Assembly: GCA_963921825.1 (NCBI GenBank) | Contig: OY997588.1 | Location: 137,361,203 to 137,425,202 of the forward strand | Direction of reading: 5' to 3' | Source of the DNA: Erodium maritimum | Lineage: Eukaryota; Streptophyta; Magnoliopsida; Geraniales; Geraniaceae | DNA length: 64,000 nucleotides | Shown here: piece after piece, positions 46,846 to 59,209 of the stretch | Numbering within the stretch: position 1 is the stretch's first letter | Layout: each line of letters starts with the position of its first letter | The notes under the pieces: model-generated | What the model saw: the letters and a program-made list of their open reading frames with translations, nothing else | Databases searched by the model: none | Told to the model about the DNA's origin: nothing | Program-made: the position numbers and the translations under genes

Positions 46846-49800
46846 GTGGGGTTGCGGAACGTTATAACTAAATGCATAGAGAACCGTGTGAGGGTTGTGC
46901 TAGACTTTACCGGAGTGGCCAATGAAGGGGTTGTTCGGTCTCTGATTTGGGTATCAGTTTTATTGGATACCGGGGTGTCACACTCGTTTGCTTCGTCGAG
47001 TGGTACTGAGATGTTGGGGCTGAGTTTAGAGTCGTTGAGTCCACCCCTACGTCTGGATACGCCGGTTGGGGGTGATGTGGTGTTGACTAGGGTTTGTCGT
47101 GCCTGCGGAGTTAGAGAAGCGAACCGATACAGGAGGTTCGAGAGAGGGCTCAAGAGCCCTGATGCTGGATCGAGTCCTAACCCCGAGGATTCAGGTATGT
47201 TCGGAGTGGTAGGCACGACGAACGAAGAGGAGCGAGGTCTTAGATAGACTACGAGGTTCCGTGAGGATCGGCAGCAACTGAGCCTGTGCGTGTATCTGTG
47301 GGAAGGATACTTACGAAATGACAGCCTTTGACGTGATCCTGAGAATGGGTTGGCTGGCGAAGTACCGAGTCAATATCGACTGTCACAGACGACGAGTGAC
47401 GGTGTCAACAGGCAACACGAAAGTTTCGTCTATTCTGGGCAGTAGGAGCGGAGTTCTCATGTCGGCTTTGTCCGCAGTGGAGGAAGTATCGGTTGTGCAG
47501 AGCCGAGAGTTACTGCGAGTGACGTGCGAGTTCCCCGAGGTCGTCCCTGAGGAGTTGAGCGGGTTGCCACCAGTTTGTGAGGTGGAATTCGGGATTGACC
47601 TGGTTCCGAGAACGGTAGCGATATCGATGACGCCTTACAGGTTCGCGTCAGCCGAGTTGATCGAGCTGAAGCGTCAACTCGAGGAACTTCGGGAGAAGGG
47701 GTTTATCTGGCCGAACACATCGCCGTGGGGAGCGCCAGCACTCTTCGTGAAGAAGAAGAGTGGAGAGCTTCGGATGTGCATCGACTACCGGAAGCTGAAC
47801 CGGGTTACGGTGAAGAACCGATACCCGATGCCGAGGATTGACGACTTGTTCGACCAGTTGAGAGGGTCGACATGCTTCTCGAAGATCGATCTGCGATCCA
47901 GATATTACCAGTTGCGAGTCCGAGAGGGGGACGTCGCAAAGACTGCATTCCGGACACGCTATGGGCATTACGAGTTCTTGGTGATGCCTTTTGGACTGAC
48001 GAACGCACCTGCAGCGTTCATGTATCTGATGAACATTATATTCCGGCCGTTCTTAGATCAATTTGTGGTGGTGTTTGTGGACGATATCTTGATCTTCTCG
48101 CAGAACGAGGCGGCGCATGAGGAACATCTGAAGGGTGTTCTGACCCTGTTGCGCACACATCAGTTATACGCCAACCTGGAGAAGTGCGAGTTTTGGCTCG
48201 CTGAGGTGGGATTCCTCGGTCACGTTGTGTCCCGTGATAGTATTTTGGTCGATCCGGCGAAGATCGACGCGGTTTTGAAGAAGGCGCGGCCCACGAGCGT
48301 CTTCAAGATCCGCAGCTTCTTGGGGCTGGCAAGATATTATCGACGGTTGTTCCAGGACTTTGCGCGTCTAGCCGCGCCCATGACTCTTTTGACACGCAAG
48401 GGAGTCGGGTTTGTGTGGACAGAGGATTGTGAACGTGCGTTCACGGAGCTGAAGGCTCGTCTGACTACCGCTCCAGTGTTGATAGTGCCAGAGCGCGGGG
48501 TCGGGTATGAGGTCTATTGTGACGCGTCCGGGGAAGGATTGGGCTGTGTACTGATGCAGTTGGGTAGAGTTGTTGCTTATGGCTCCATGCGGTGGAAGAC
48601 GCACGAGCGCAACTATCCTACCCATGACCCGGAATTAGTAGCTGCAGTGTTCGCGCTAAAGGCTGGAGGTATTATCTGTATGGCGAGAGATTTCAGGTGT
48701 TCTCGGGTCACAAGAGCCTTAAGTACATCCTTTCCCAACGAGACCTGAACATGCGCCAGCGGCGATGGATGGAGCTACTTGAGGAGTACGATTTGAGCTA
48801 CTCTACCATACGGGTAAGGCGAATGTGGTCGCCGACACCCTGAGTAGAAAGTCGGTTCTGGGCCTTGTTAACATATCAGTTCGAGAATGGGACATGATGG
48901 GGGAACTGGGCACGTTCAGGCTTGAACTAGAGGAGGTTACCGGTGGCGTGGCCATGTGCTCATTGGTGGCCCAGCCCTCACTGCTTGGCCGGGGGATAGA
49001 GGCACAGTCGGTGGATGTCGAGACGACAGATATCCGGGAGAGAGTTGTCGGCGGTGTTGACGCCGAGGACTGGGATCGTCGTGCTAATTGGGAGTTACGG
49101 TATCGTGGAGGTTTGTTCATACCGCGTAACGGTGGAGGCAACAAGCTGCGAGAGTCGCACCATTCACGTCTGACAGTGCACGTGGGTAGTACTAAGAGGT
49201 GCGCGACATATCTAGTGGAGCAGGATGCGGAGAGCGGTCGCAGAGTTAGTATCGCGGTGCCTCCCTTGTCAGCAGGTGAGAGCCGAACAACAGCGTCCCG
49301 CTGGATTATTGCAACCACTGCGGGTTGCACAGTGGAAATGGGGGCACGTCACAATGGCTTTCATGAACGATTAGCCGAGTTCGCCTACGACAACAGCTTT
49401 CAGGCCAGTATCAGGATGGCACCGTTCGGAGCGTTGTATGGTAGGCCGTGTCGGTCGCCCGTGTGCGGGGCGGAAGTGAGAGATGAGGGTTTACTGGGGC
49501 TAGAACTGGACCGAGAGACAGCTGAATCGGTCGTGCCAAAGCGTGAGCGGTTGAAGACCGCGCAGAGTCGGCTGTAGCTATGCTGACAGACGGCGCCGAC
49601 CTCTCGAGTCAGCAGTCGGTGACCATGTATCCTTGGAGGTGAGTCCGAAAGGTGGACTGGTGCGTTTCAACCGCGGCGGAGGCAGGTTAGCCCCGCGGTG
49701 TATTTGGCCTTTCGAGGTCTTGAGTAGAGTGGGAGCAGTTGCATACCGACGTGCACTGCCACCGCAGCTTGGGAATATCCACGTTTCCCAGTTGCGGAAG

Positions 49801-50035
49801 TATATCTGCAGACCCCTCGTACGTCATTGAGTGGGCAGATGTCGAGATAGCAGGTGATGTCTCGTATAAGGAGACACCGGCTTGGGAAATGGATCCACGG
49901 GAGCAGGTCCTGCGCGGAAAGGTTATCCGCTCGGAACGGGTGTAGTGGCGGCACCACGAGGCCGAGTCGACTTGGGAGCGCGAGGACGAGGCTCGCGCGA
50001 AGTACCCAGATCTGTTTGACTCCTGAGGTACGTCT
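46846..50035 (+). pseudogene. pol remnants of the gypsy fossil: protease, RT/RNase H, integrase, chromodomain-like end
   Basis: The parts are protease at about 46940-47010 (VLLDTGVSHSF), RT and RNase H at about 47318-48750 ([49 protein letters not shown]), integrase end at about 49330-49560 (AYDNSFQASIRMAPFGALYG), and a chromodomain-like tail ending about 50025 (TWEREDEARAKYPDLF). The RT part is the best preserved. The integrase region is shortened and broken. This is a fossil. Confidence 0.85.
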
Positions 50036-50054
50036 GTTTTTAATTTCGCGGACG

Positions 50055-50077
50055 AAATCCCTTTAAGGGGGGTAGAT
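50055..50077 (+). other. Polypurine tract of the gypsy fossil
   Basis: AAGGGGGGTAGA immediately precedes the 3' LTR. Confidence 0.75.
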
Positions 50078-53000
50078 TGTAAGAACCGCTCCCGGTCAAC
50101 GCCAGTCAAATCGGTGAAAAACAGGAAAATTTAAAAAATTTGGACAGACACTTAAATGAACCTAAATTTGACCCCGAGGGTCATACCGGACTTAAGTTGA
50201 CCCCGATATCGACCAAAGTGAGTTCTGGGGGACTCAGGGCAACTTTCTGACCAATTTGGGAAATGTTGACTTTTCGCTGGAAAAGTCAACCGATCGACGT
50301 TTTGGTTCGTTCGAGGCTCGTTTTGGATCCAAAAAGCTTAGCCGTCATCACAGCGGTCTTAGTTGAGCCGTTTCCTTGTAGCCCGTGAAGTTTCGTAATT
50401 TCTTGGAAAAAGTGCCCGTTCGGGGCCCGAGACGGCCGAATTTCGCGAATCTAACTGAAAAATATCTAGGAGATATTTTCCAAAAGGTGTGGGACCCGCT
50501 TGCCACATGTCAATTATGTTGTGGTGTTAGGTTTTTTGAACAAAACTAAAGTAAATGAAAGTTGATGTTAGTTTTGTAAATATGGAAAGGTGGTGTGATT
50601 TTGAAACAAACAAAAGGGGATGGCAGAGTAAGTGTTCGTCCATTGTTCAAAAAATAGAAAAAAAAGAGAAGTTTAGAGAGAGAAAAGAAGAGAGAAGGAG
50701 GATAGAAAAAGAGAAGGGGGTTTTAGGGTTTTGCTATTTCCCGACGATCCAACCGGTGGATCGTCTCAACGATCACGAAATCGAGCTCCCATCGTCATTC
50801 CCTACGGTGAGTAGCCTTTCGATTTTCGTTTTGGTACGTTTAAAGTTTAGGGTTGGGGTTAAAACTAGTAGTTTATGGATGAGTTGAGGTGTGGGGTTCG
50901 TTGGAGACGTTTTGGAGCGAAAGATGAACGTTTTCCGGTGACCGGAGGCTCGAGGGAGCTCCGGCCACCGTGTATGGTGGCTGCCGGAGTTGGGGTGGTG
51001 GCTGGCCGGAGCTAGGACCGGCTACCACCATGGTGAACCGGCCCAAAACCGGCCCAACCACCCTCGGGTCTTAAGGGCCGGGTGGGGCCCATATGCTCGG
51101 GTATCGGGTTTTCGTGTTCGGGTGGTTTAGGACGATCCCCAAGTCGTTAATCCACACCCCGAACGAATTTTGGAATTAATTTGTAAAAGTTGTAAATGAC
51201 GGGTTTAGAAACTTTAAACGCGAATTAAATTGCTCGGAAGTCGGAAATTGATTCCGCCGATTGCGTTGGAACCCTTGAATTATTCTAAGATAGTAGAAAC
51301 GAAAACGGGAATTTTTGGATCCCCGGAAGGGCGTTTTCAAAACCCGGGCAGATTCGCCGGGCCGAGCGAATCGGGCCTTTCCGGGTCCATTTTGGACAAT
51401 GTCGAGTAATTGGGAAGTTTGGGAGTGATCGACATTGTCGGGGTTGCATTTGGGCGTCAAGTGTATTAAAATTCAATTTATGCCTGCGAACTTAAAAGTG
51501 TTTTAAATTGTGTTCTTATTAGATCGTGCCACCGACAGAGGAAAGGGAAAGCTAGGCGAGTGATCGTGATCACGCCGGAGATTGGTCGTGAGCTTTTGGG
51601 GAAAGCGTACGAGGTAGGGAAAAGTAGCCGGATCTCGGCCCTGACTAGGGAAAGTTAACAGGAGAAATGCATGTGACACTTGGGTGTCGTGGGTTAAGTA
51701 AGTTTATCGAACAATAGAAAGGCAGGCGACACCGGGTGGTGTCGTATGATACGAGAACGTATCGAACAATAGAAATGCATGTGACACATAGTAGTGTCGT
51801 AGGAGCAGTGAACTTATCGATATTAGAATTATTGGAGGCATTTGGTTATGCCCGGAGGTTGATTGTATTGTTGGTGTCTTGGGTGGCCATGAGTGCCCGT
51901 GGGGTTGTTAAACCCGTATTTTACTGTTGTTGGTGTCTTGGGTGGCCATGAGTGCCCGTGGGGTTGTTAAACCCATATTTTACTATTGGGTGTCTTGGGT
52001 GGCCATGAGTACCCGTGGGGTTGTTAAACCCGTATTTTACTGTTGGTGTGTCTTGGGTGGCCATGAGTGCCCGTGAGGTTGTTAAACCCGTATTTTACTG
52101 TTGGTGTGTCTTGGGTGGCCATGAGTGCCCGTGGGGTTATTAAACCCGTATTTTACTATTGGTGTGTCTTGGGTGGCCATGAGTTCCCGTGGAGTTGTTA
52201 AACCCGTATTTTACTGTTGGTGTGTCTTGGGTGGCCATGAGTGCCCGTGGGGTTGTTGAACCCGTGTTTTACTGTTGATGTCTTAGGTGGCCATGAGTGC
52301 CTGTGGAGTGTTAAATCGGTGTTGTTGCTGTTTGTTGAACTTTTCTTGTGATTGTGATTGTGGTTGCCTGAGGATGGGGTGTGACAGGTCGACCGCCTAA
52401 TCCGATTGTGTGTCGGGAAAAGTGCGACAGGTCGACCGCCTGATCCGACCGTCGTGTCTGGAAAAGTGCGACAGGTCGACCGCCTGATCCGCCTGCGTGT
52501 CGGGAAAAGTTGTGTGGGCATTGAGCAGCTGGAGTGCGATCCTTTGCGATCTTGTTTGGTGTGCGATCCTTTGTGATCTGGGTGTAGCGTGGTTATCTTT
52601 CGCGTCTTTGGAGGAAGTTGTAATCGTTGTGTCAGGTCTACAATACGTTCCGAGTGTTGAGTCGGTTGGGGAAAGTAACAGTTGTGTGTCAGTCGTGTTA
52701 CTTGAGTTGGGGATAGTAGTCCCCGGTGTTGGGTTCGTTGTTGGTGTTACCGGCATTGTCTGCTAGTATGCCGTAGTCAGTCTGTTATCCGTGGTGGTGA
52801 GCGAACGCTCACCCCTAGCTGCTTTTCCTACAGGTACTGGTCGCGGGACGGACTAGGTGAGCTCTCGAAGCTTGAAGAGCTGGGAGCGGGAGTCCGGGTT
52901 TCCTTTTGAGTCTAGCGACGTACGCCTTGTATTTTGTCCGCTTGTTGAGACGTACTTTTGAGTTGTAAATTATTATTTTGATTAACTACATGGTGATTTT

Positions 53001-53089
53001 AAGCGATTTATTTAAAATGTTTGAAAATGGTTTTTATTGTTTTATCGTTCGTGTTCCGGGTTCAGTTCTACTGAATTTGGGGCGTGACA
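50078..53089 (+). repeat. 3' LTR of the gypsy fossil (3012 bp)
   Basis: The 130-bp length excess over the 5' LTR is explained by three more 58-bp units and one fewer of the roughly 43-bp units. Confidence 0.93.
51870..52315. repeat. 58-bp minisatellite, 8 units (3' LTR)
   Basis: The same unit as at 44285-44580, eight imperfect copies. Confidence 0.9.
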
Positions 53090-53094
53090 AAGAT

Positions 53095-56000
53095 TACTAG
53101 GGCTAATAATGACAAAGACTTCAGAAGAACCAACAAATACGTACAAGTCAATAGAAGATGAGATCATAGTTATTATGTTCGTGGAGATAAACTTAGTCTC
53201 TTACACTATCAAATGATTGTTGGAAACAACATCAACCATACACATGCAACTCAAGGGAGTTGTTCTATGCGTTTTGAGAAGATGCACCTAGTGAATTTAT
53301 TTAAATGAGAAATGAGTCGACCACTTCACTCATTGACAGGAGAAATATAGTGTTCAAGATTACATTTAGGAAGACTCTTGCATTGAACAATGCCATATGG
53401 GTCCCCAGAATAAGCCAGAATCTTACCTCCAGACCTTTTATGAATAAAGGTGGACTTAAAACTGTAACAGATAATAAGATTGTTTTCTTTACCAAAACTT
53501 TGGAGTTTTTTGGGAATGCTATTATTGTGTTGTGTTTTCTTATTCAATGTTGATAAAGTTGTCATGAAGAGAGATGTTTGTGCTTCTTCTTATATCATCG
53601 AGTTTTTTTTTTCTTTTACATGATTTTTTTATCAGCTCAGATTTTTATTAGAATGGGAGACTTTGCAAGCAAGAAAGCATTTGAAGGTCAAAAGATCAAA
53701 ACCAACGATTACAGAGGAGCTCCTGACAATAGAGCTTAAAGGAAAAACCTTTAAAACAAAAGAGAGTAGCCCAAAAAAACAGAAAACAAAACAAAACAAA
53801 CAAGCCAAGTAGGAACGCAGTCCACAAGTAAACAACCAATGACAAAAAGCTCGAGACTACCCTCGTACTACTTCAAAAGTCTTGAAAGTTATACATGCAA
53901 TCCACACCACGTAAACATGTTTTAACAGCGACGACAAAACGGAGCAAGTGATCCCGATTCCTAAAACAGATGCATCGGGATCTCTTTGGAATAAGGACCC
54001 ATCCAGAGTATGAAACAACGATACACTTTGGTGACCAGCTCATACAACCAATGAATTGTCCCATAAAACTCCTTACTGTCACCACTATCTTTTTCATCAA
54101 AGACGGACCAAACCTAACCATCTCCACCACACGGAGCAAAGAAGAAAGGATGTAAACCGTACCCGACAAAAGAGAGAAACACCTCCAAACGACTTGAGCA
54201 CAACACTAAAGCTCACAGCAACAACTACGCCTACACCTCCCGGTGCTTGGACCACTTCAAGCCAAAACAATAAGAGTTGTGAACCCAAACCAATCCCAAG
54301 TCTGCAGAAATCAACTTGTACCGATAACCAGCAAAACTCAAAAACTAAAAAGGGCCCACTGCTTGTTCCATGTATGAACTCCAAACACTTAAATTCACAA
54401 AAAACTTGTGGTTGAATTTTATGGAGTTCGGCCCTTTAGGAAGTAAGCAAAATACTGAATCTGAATTATACGAGTTCAGACAACAGTGCTCTTGATTACA
54501 ATCTCGTAGAGCACACAACCGCCCTCCGGAACCACCGTCACAACCAGAGGAATACACGAGACCACGACCCAAAACAATCCCTCAACCAACGATAAGGATC
54601 GGCACCTCAAAACGTGTGCCACGAGCAACAAGGAGGCTTGTACAACCTCCCGAACTCTCGGACAAACCCAGTAAATGGAAAGTTGGGTTTGAGCCAGGAG
54701 CTTCGGATCTGAGCCAGGACTTCAGATCTGACCAGAGTAGAACGAAGCTGCTGTCGTCAGAAGCTCTGAACGGGCCACCACCGAGATGTGTAGCCGGGAC
54801 AAGAATCGGCTGCCAAGCTTGACCCGTCGTTGATACCAGATTGACGGACCACCATAGTAAAAGCTTAGGAAGTGCGATGAAGGAGGCTGCTAAGACCTTG
54901 AGAAGAAAGGGGAAGGTAAAAAAAGAGGGAGGGAGGGGAAGCCACCTCCGGCACGGCCACGATCGTCGCCGGTGGCGGCGGCGAAGACGGGTGAACGATG
55001 TTGTGAGTTTTGCGGCTAGGTTTTTAGAAAGAGAGGTTTTTTCTTTTACATGATAGATTATGACATGTTAATATTGACTAGAACATCGAAAGAACATGTC
55101 TAATATGTCCTAAGTTTCTACCCTGGGATTCCCAGAATGCATAACTTTTAAAGAAGAAAATTCTACTAAAAAACAACATTGCAGTATGTTACAATGAGAC
55201 ACACGAACCTTATTGAATTAATCCATATTGATTTCACATATTGCAAGGAAAGTGGGAGAAAAGAAGAAAACATTATTATGTTACCTTTATATATTATTAC
55301 TCAAGGTTTACGAGAGTTTGTCTTCTTAGAAATAAAGACGAGTGGGAAAGAGATGGTCTTTAGATATAATATAAGAAGTAGGTATAAAACCAACTCTATA
55401 GAAGATCAAGAAAATTAGGTATGATAGAGGTGGAGGGTATGACTCAAATTTCATGAGAGAAGTTTGTGAACCGGACGATCCTAGTTTACATATCATGAAG
55501 AATTTGGGAGATTTTTTTTTTCACAACTTGAGTATGCGAAGATCATAAGTAGTGTGACATTCCTCATGAACTATACCTGACCGAATATGGTCATGGTGTG
55601 AGCATATACATACAACCTGAATGAAGAACAATATTGTGTTCTTCATCGTATGGTGAAATACTTAAAAAGGATAGTGGACCGGTCCATGCATTTTAGTAAG
55701 CTCCCAACTATGTTAAAGCAATATTATGATGAAAATTGGGTTTCAGTTAATGTCGATATCAGCTCAACGAGCAAGTATGTGTTCATCTTCGGTGGAGGCA
55801 CAATTATGTGAAGATCGTCTAAACGGACGTGTATAACTTGATGCCCTGTAATTTTAACACATAAAAGGGCACGACAAATTACCGATATTCGAGTAGTATG
55901 TATTCAAGGGAGCACAAGACAAACATTCATTATCAAGTTCGTTATTAAACTATTTCATTAAGAAAATGGTTTTGGTTTTGTAATTCACGGTGTACACAAA

Positions 56001-56200
56001 CAATTAGAAGACTAGATAAATAAAACAGTGACTAAAAGAGTTTTGGAATTAGTGAAAAAGTAATACAGGTTATGGGTCCATAGAGATCATATTGTAATAG
56101 TGGACATAGATAATTATTGTGAAGTTGACTATTATAGGGCAACAAATTATCTCTAATTTAATCCTAACTTATTTCGACATCTTAAGAGTTTAATGGAATA
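53095..56200 (+). mobile_element. Copia fossil 2, interrupted by a LINE-tailed retroposon
   Basis: A heavily broken Ty1/copia element on the plus strand. Recognisable parts are a pre-integrase region (about 53280-53550, with LALNNAIWVPRISQNL), an integrase core piece (about 55190-55500, starting LIELIHIDF), and an RNase H piece (about 55660-55810, with YVFIFGGG). The gypsy element at 42516 inserted at its left side and a retroposon at 53625-55036 split it. No LTRs were recognised. It is clearly the oldest layer of this nest. Confidence 0.65.
53625..55036 (-). mobile_element. LINE-tailed retroposon, 1.4 kb, no reverse transcriptase
   Basis: Flanked by an 18-bp duplication TTTTTTCTTTTACATGAT (53607-53624 and 55037-55054). 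On the minus strand it starts with an AAACCTCTCTTTC/AACCTAGCC leader and ends CTGATAAAAAAA, an L1-type tail. The interior has only short frames, with no endonuclease or RT. It fits an internally deleted L1 or SINE-like retroposon. Confidence 0.7.
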
Positions 56201-57597
56201 TAACCACCTAGTTCTTTGGACTCCAGATGTGAGGAGACTCCAAAGCACTAGTTGATGGTAACTTCGAGCTTTCAATGTATTGTCTATGGTTATTACAATT
56301 GTATCAGTACCATTATTTCTAAACTTATGATTGATTTTGGACCCTAATTCAATTCGATTATAAAGCCTACACGGGAGATAACACATTAAGGACAAATCAA
56401 TCATAAACCCTAACCTATATCAACATTCACAAAATTACCGGCATTCAATACTTACAAATTATATTCCTAATCACCAATAAACCTAGATTATGGAGGTTTA
56501 GTTGGTCATGGTGGAAAAATATGAAAACACAAAGAAGCCAACAAGTTTATTCATGATATTGGAGAAAAGTTGAATACAATTACCAATATAATCCTACAAA
56601 TGTTGTTCTTAGATCTTCAATCTCTACAAAAGTTGAATACAATTACCAATATAATATGACCTAGTGATGATCTTTACTTTCAACCACTTGAGATGGACAT
56701 AGAGAGGGAGAACAGTGCTATTTTTGTAGGAGAAAAAGGAGGCCAAAGAGAAAAGTCGATGTGTAGAGGAAAAACCAAACAATATGCTAATTTACTTACC
56801 CATACATTTCCTAGGGTAACTTCTGTCGTTGGTATAGCCATCGAGTATGGTTCTTACTAATCCATCTAGACGTCATATATATTGATATTTAGGTTCAGAA
56901 AAGCACGTACAGAAATTGAAAAGGGGAGTTAGCACTCGTGAGCCTGTTAATAAAAGCTCCACTTCTTAACTAAACATTAATTACTGAGACCACCTGAACT
57001 AGTACTCTCCTGAGAAATAATCATTTCACCTAAGTTAGCCTGAAAAATGACACCTTCCTGGCCGATTCTCACTATATTTATTACTTGTCAAAAGGATTGG
57101 CCACTTACAATAATAATCATTTATCGGATCGCCTCCCTTACCTTTGGTCCCAATGGGATCGACTTGGACTTATCATTTTTTGCTATTTGTCGACCGCGTG
57201 CTCTTGCGCGTATGATTGGGGTGTAAGTTGTGTTGAATATTTCCTAATATTTGACACAACCCGATCTGGCCAACAATAGAGAAAAAAAATCATACTTTAA
57301 GTATAGAATAATACATTTCTCTTCTATTATTGTTCGTTGATGATATTGAAATGATTAATCTTTTTAGCTTTCCTTCGTTCCATCCTTATTTACGAGATTT
57401 TTATTCCTCCGTTCTCTATATAAATATAGAGATGATATTACAAACTAATCTCTAAAATAGATTCCAGAAACATAGTTGAGAGGTTTTCTGGTTTATTTGA
57501 ATGAAAAATAATGAGGAGTAGCTCAATAAATGAAACAAATAAGACCAAATGTTGAGAACAAAGTCGGTGTTTTCTTAATTTAAATTGGTGTTCTCCA
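56201..57597. other. AT-rich intergenic DNA, no gene recognised
   Basis: Contains short copia-like or unassigned fragments at best. A 57-bp stretch with ATACAATTACCAATATAAT is partly repeated near 56572 and 56637. No supportable gene. Confidence 0.4.
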
Positions 57598-57606
57598 TTA
57601 ATCTTA

Positions 57607-59045
57607 GGGAAAATTTCATTTTACTACCCTTGAAAACATTTAATTTCAGTTAGATACCCTGACATAATTTTTTATCAGTTTCATACCCTAACCAAACTTT
57701 TATTTTCACTTTCATACCCAGCCGGGTAAAATGTCCAAAATACCCCTAATTATTACTTAAATTTTCAAACTCATGTCATTGGTTCATAATTTGAAAATAA
57801 GTGAAATGACAATAATACCCTTCATTTCTAGGGTGTTAAACTGAAAATTTCACTATTTTTAAAATAAAATCATTTTTTTTAATATAAATTCAATTTTTCA
57901 GATTTTTATTTTAAAAATACATAAAAATCTGTTTTTTTTTATAAAATCAATTTTTATTTTAAAAAATTATTTTTATTTTATTAAAAACAGTTTTGTATAT
58001 CAAAAATAATTTTTATTTTTTTAAAAAATAATTTTATTTATATAAAAATAAAAATTCAGATTTTAAAAATAAAAAATGTTTTCAAAACCCTCTCTCTCTC
58101 CTCCTCTCCCCCTCATCCGCCATCGTCCCCGGCCACCCCCTCTCTCTCTCCTCCTCTCCCCCTCCTCCGCCCCCACCCTCACAGTTATGTGAGCTTCAAT
58201 GGAAGCTGAAACTCCCAAATTGATTTTGATTTCTCAGTTTTTTTATTCTTCTCTGCTCGTTGTCTGTTGAAACTCAAAACTCACCGTTCGGAGAGTTCAG
58301 AACTGACCGGAGATTCACACCCAGAAACGCACGACTCCGAGTCTCCGACCCCGGTTCCGGCAAATTTTTCGACTGGCCCACCGGAGCTCCGCGACGGAGA
58401 GTTTTATTCTTCGCCCAAATCTCTGAATTGATTCAGATCCAAATTAATCTCGATTACTTTTAGGGGAAATTTCAGCTTCCGTTGAAGCTTACAAAACTGT
58501 GAGGGTGGGGAGGAGAGAGATGAAGTGGAAGAGAGAGAGACGAAGGTGGGGAGTAGAGAGATGAGTTGAAGAAAGAGAAAATGAATATCCGGGTAGAAAA
58601 ATAGAAAAAATAAAATAAAAAAACAAATAAAATAAAATATTAATTAAATTAAAAAACTAATTTTTTATTATGTATTTTTAAAATTAAAAACTGAATTTAT
58701 AAAGAAAAAACTGATTTTTATGTATTTTAAAATTAAAATCTGAATTTTTGAAAATAAAAATTGACTTTATAAAAAAAACTGATTTTATTTTTAAAGTAGT
58801 GAAATTTTCAGTTTAACACCCTAATAATGAAGGGTATTATTGTCATTTCACTTATTTTCAAATTCTGAACCAATGGCATGAGTTTGAAAATTTGAGTAAT
58901 AGTTAGGGGTATTTTAGACATTTTACCCGGATGGGTATGAAAGTGAAATTAAAAGTTTGGTTAGGGTATGAAACTGATAAAAATTTATGCCAAGGTATCA
59001 AACTGAAATTCAATGTTTGTCAGGGTGATAAAATGAAATTTTCCA
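57607..59045. mobile_element. Pack-MULE-like element built as one large inverted repeat
   Basis: A 1439-bp element starting GGGAAAATTTCATTTTACTA and ending with the complement. TTAATCTTA flanks it on both sides (57598-57606 and 59046-59054), the 9-bp Mutator signature. The arms are complementary for most of their length, from the ends through an AT-rich part to a CT/GA-rich part and AGCTTCAATGGAAGCTGAAA (58192 onward) with its complement near 58467. They surround a non-repeated loop of roughly 230 bp (about 58220-58460) with coding-like composition (RFTPRNARLRVSDPGSGKFF), probably a captured host fragment that I cannot name. Confidence 0.8.
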
Positions 59046-59209
59046 TTAATCTTATTTGTGGTGTCGTCGACGGAAGGAAAGGTACATGGAGAGGGAATTA
59101 CCGTTGATTTATACATAAATTGAAAGGTTGTATGGTTTCAAAAAAATTACTATATGTTAGGATAATTTTCTTGTTTTTGGGTGTTTGATAGTACACCAAT
59201 ATAATAATA

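Larger units (their letters stand above)
42516..53089 (+). mobile_element. Ty3/gypsy LTR retrotransposon fossil (chromovirus, Tekay/Del-like)
   Basis: A 10.6 kb element with LTRs at 42516-45397 and 50078-53089, both TGTAAGAACC to GGGGCGTGACA. The 5-bp target duplication AAGAT is perfect (42511-42515 and 53090-53094). The parts in order are a tRNA-iMet primer site, a region without recognisable gag, protease, RT/RNase H, integrase with a chromodomain-like C-terminus, and a polypurine tract. The pol order and end fit chromoviruses of the Tekay/Del type. It is broken (several breaks in pol, gag not recognisable), so it is not autonomous. A hand comparison of the first 250 bp of the LTRs shows about 5% difference, and other parts are closer to identity. 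With the commonly used grass rate of 1.3e-8 per site per year this suggests roughly 1-2 million years. Confidence 0.93.

Noticed and set aside
47648-48625. Minus-strand frames opposite the reverse transcriptase
   Set aside because: They are shadows of the plus-strand RT/RNase H coding sequence.
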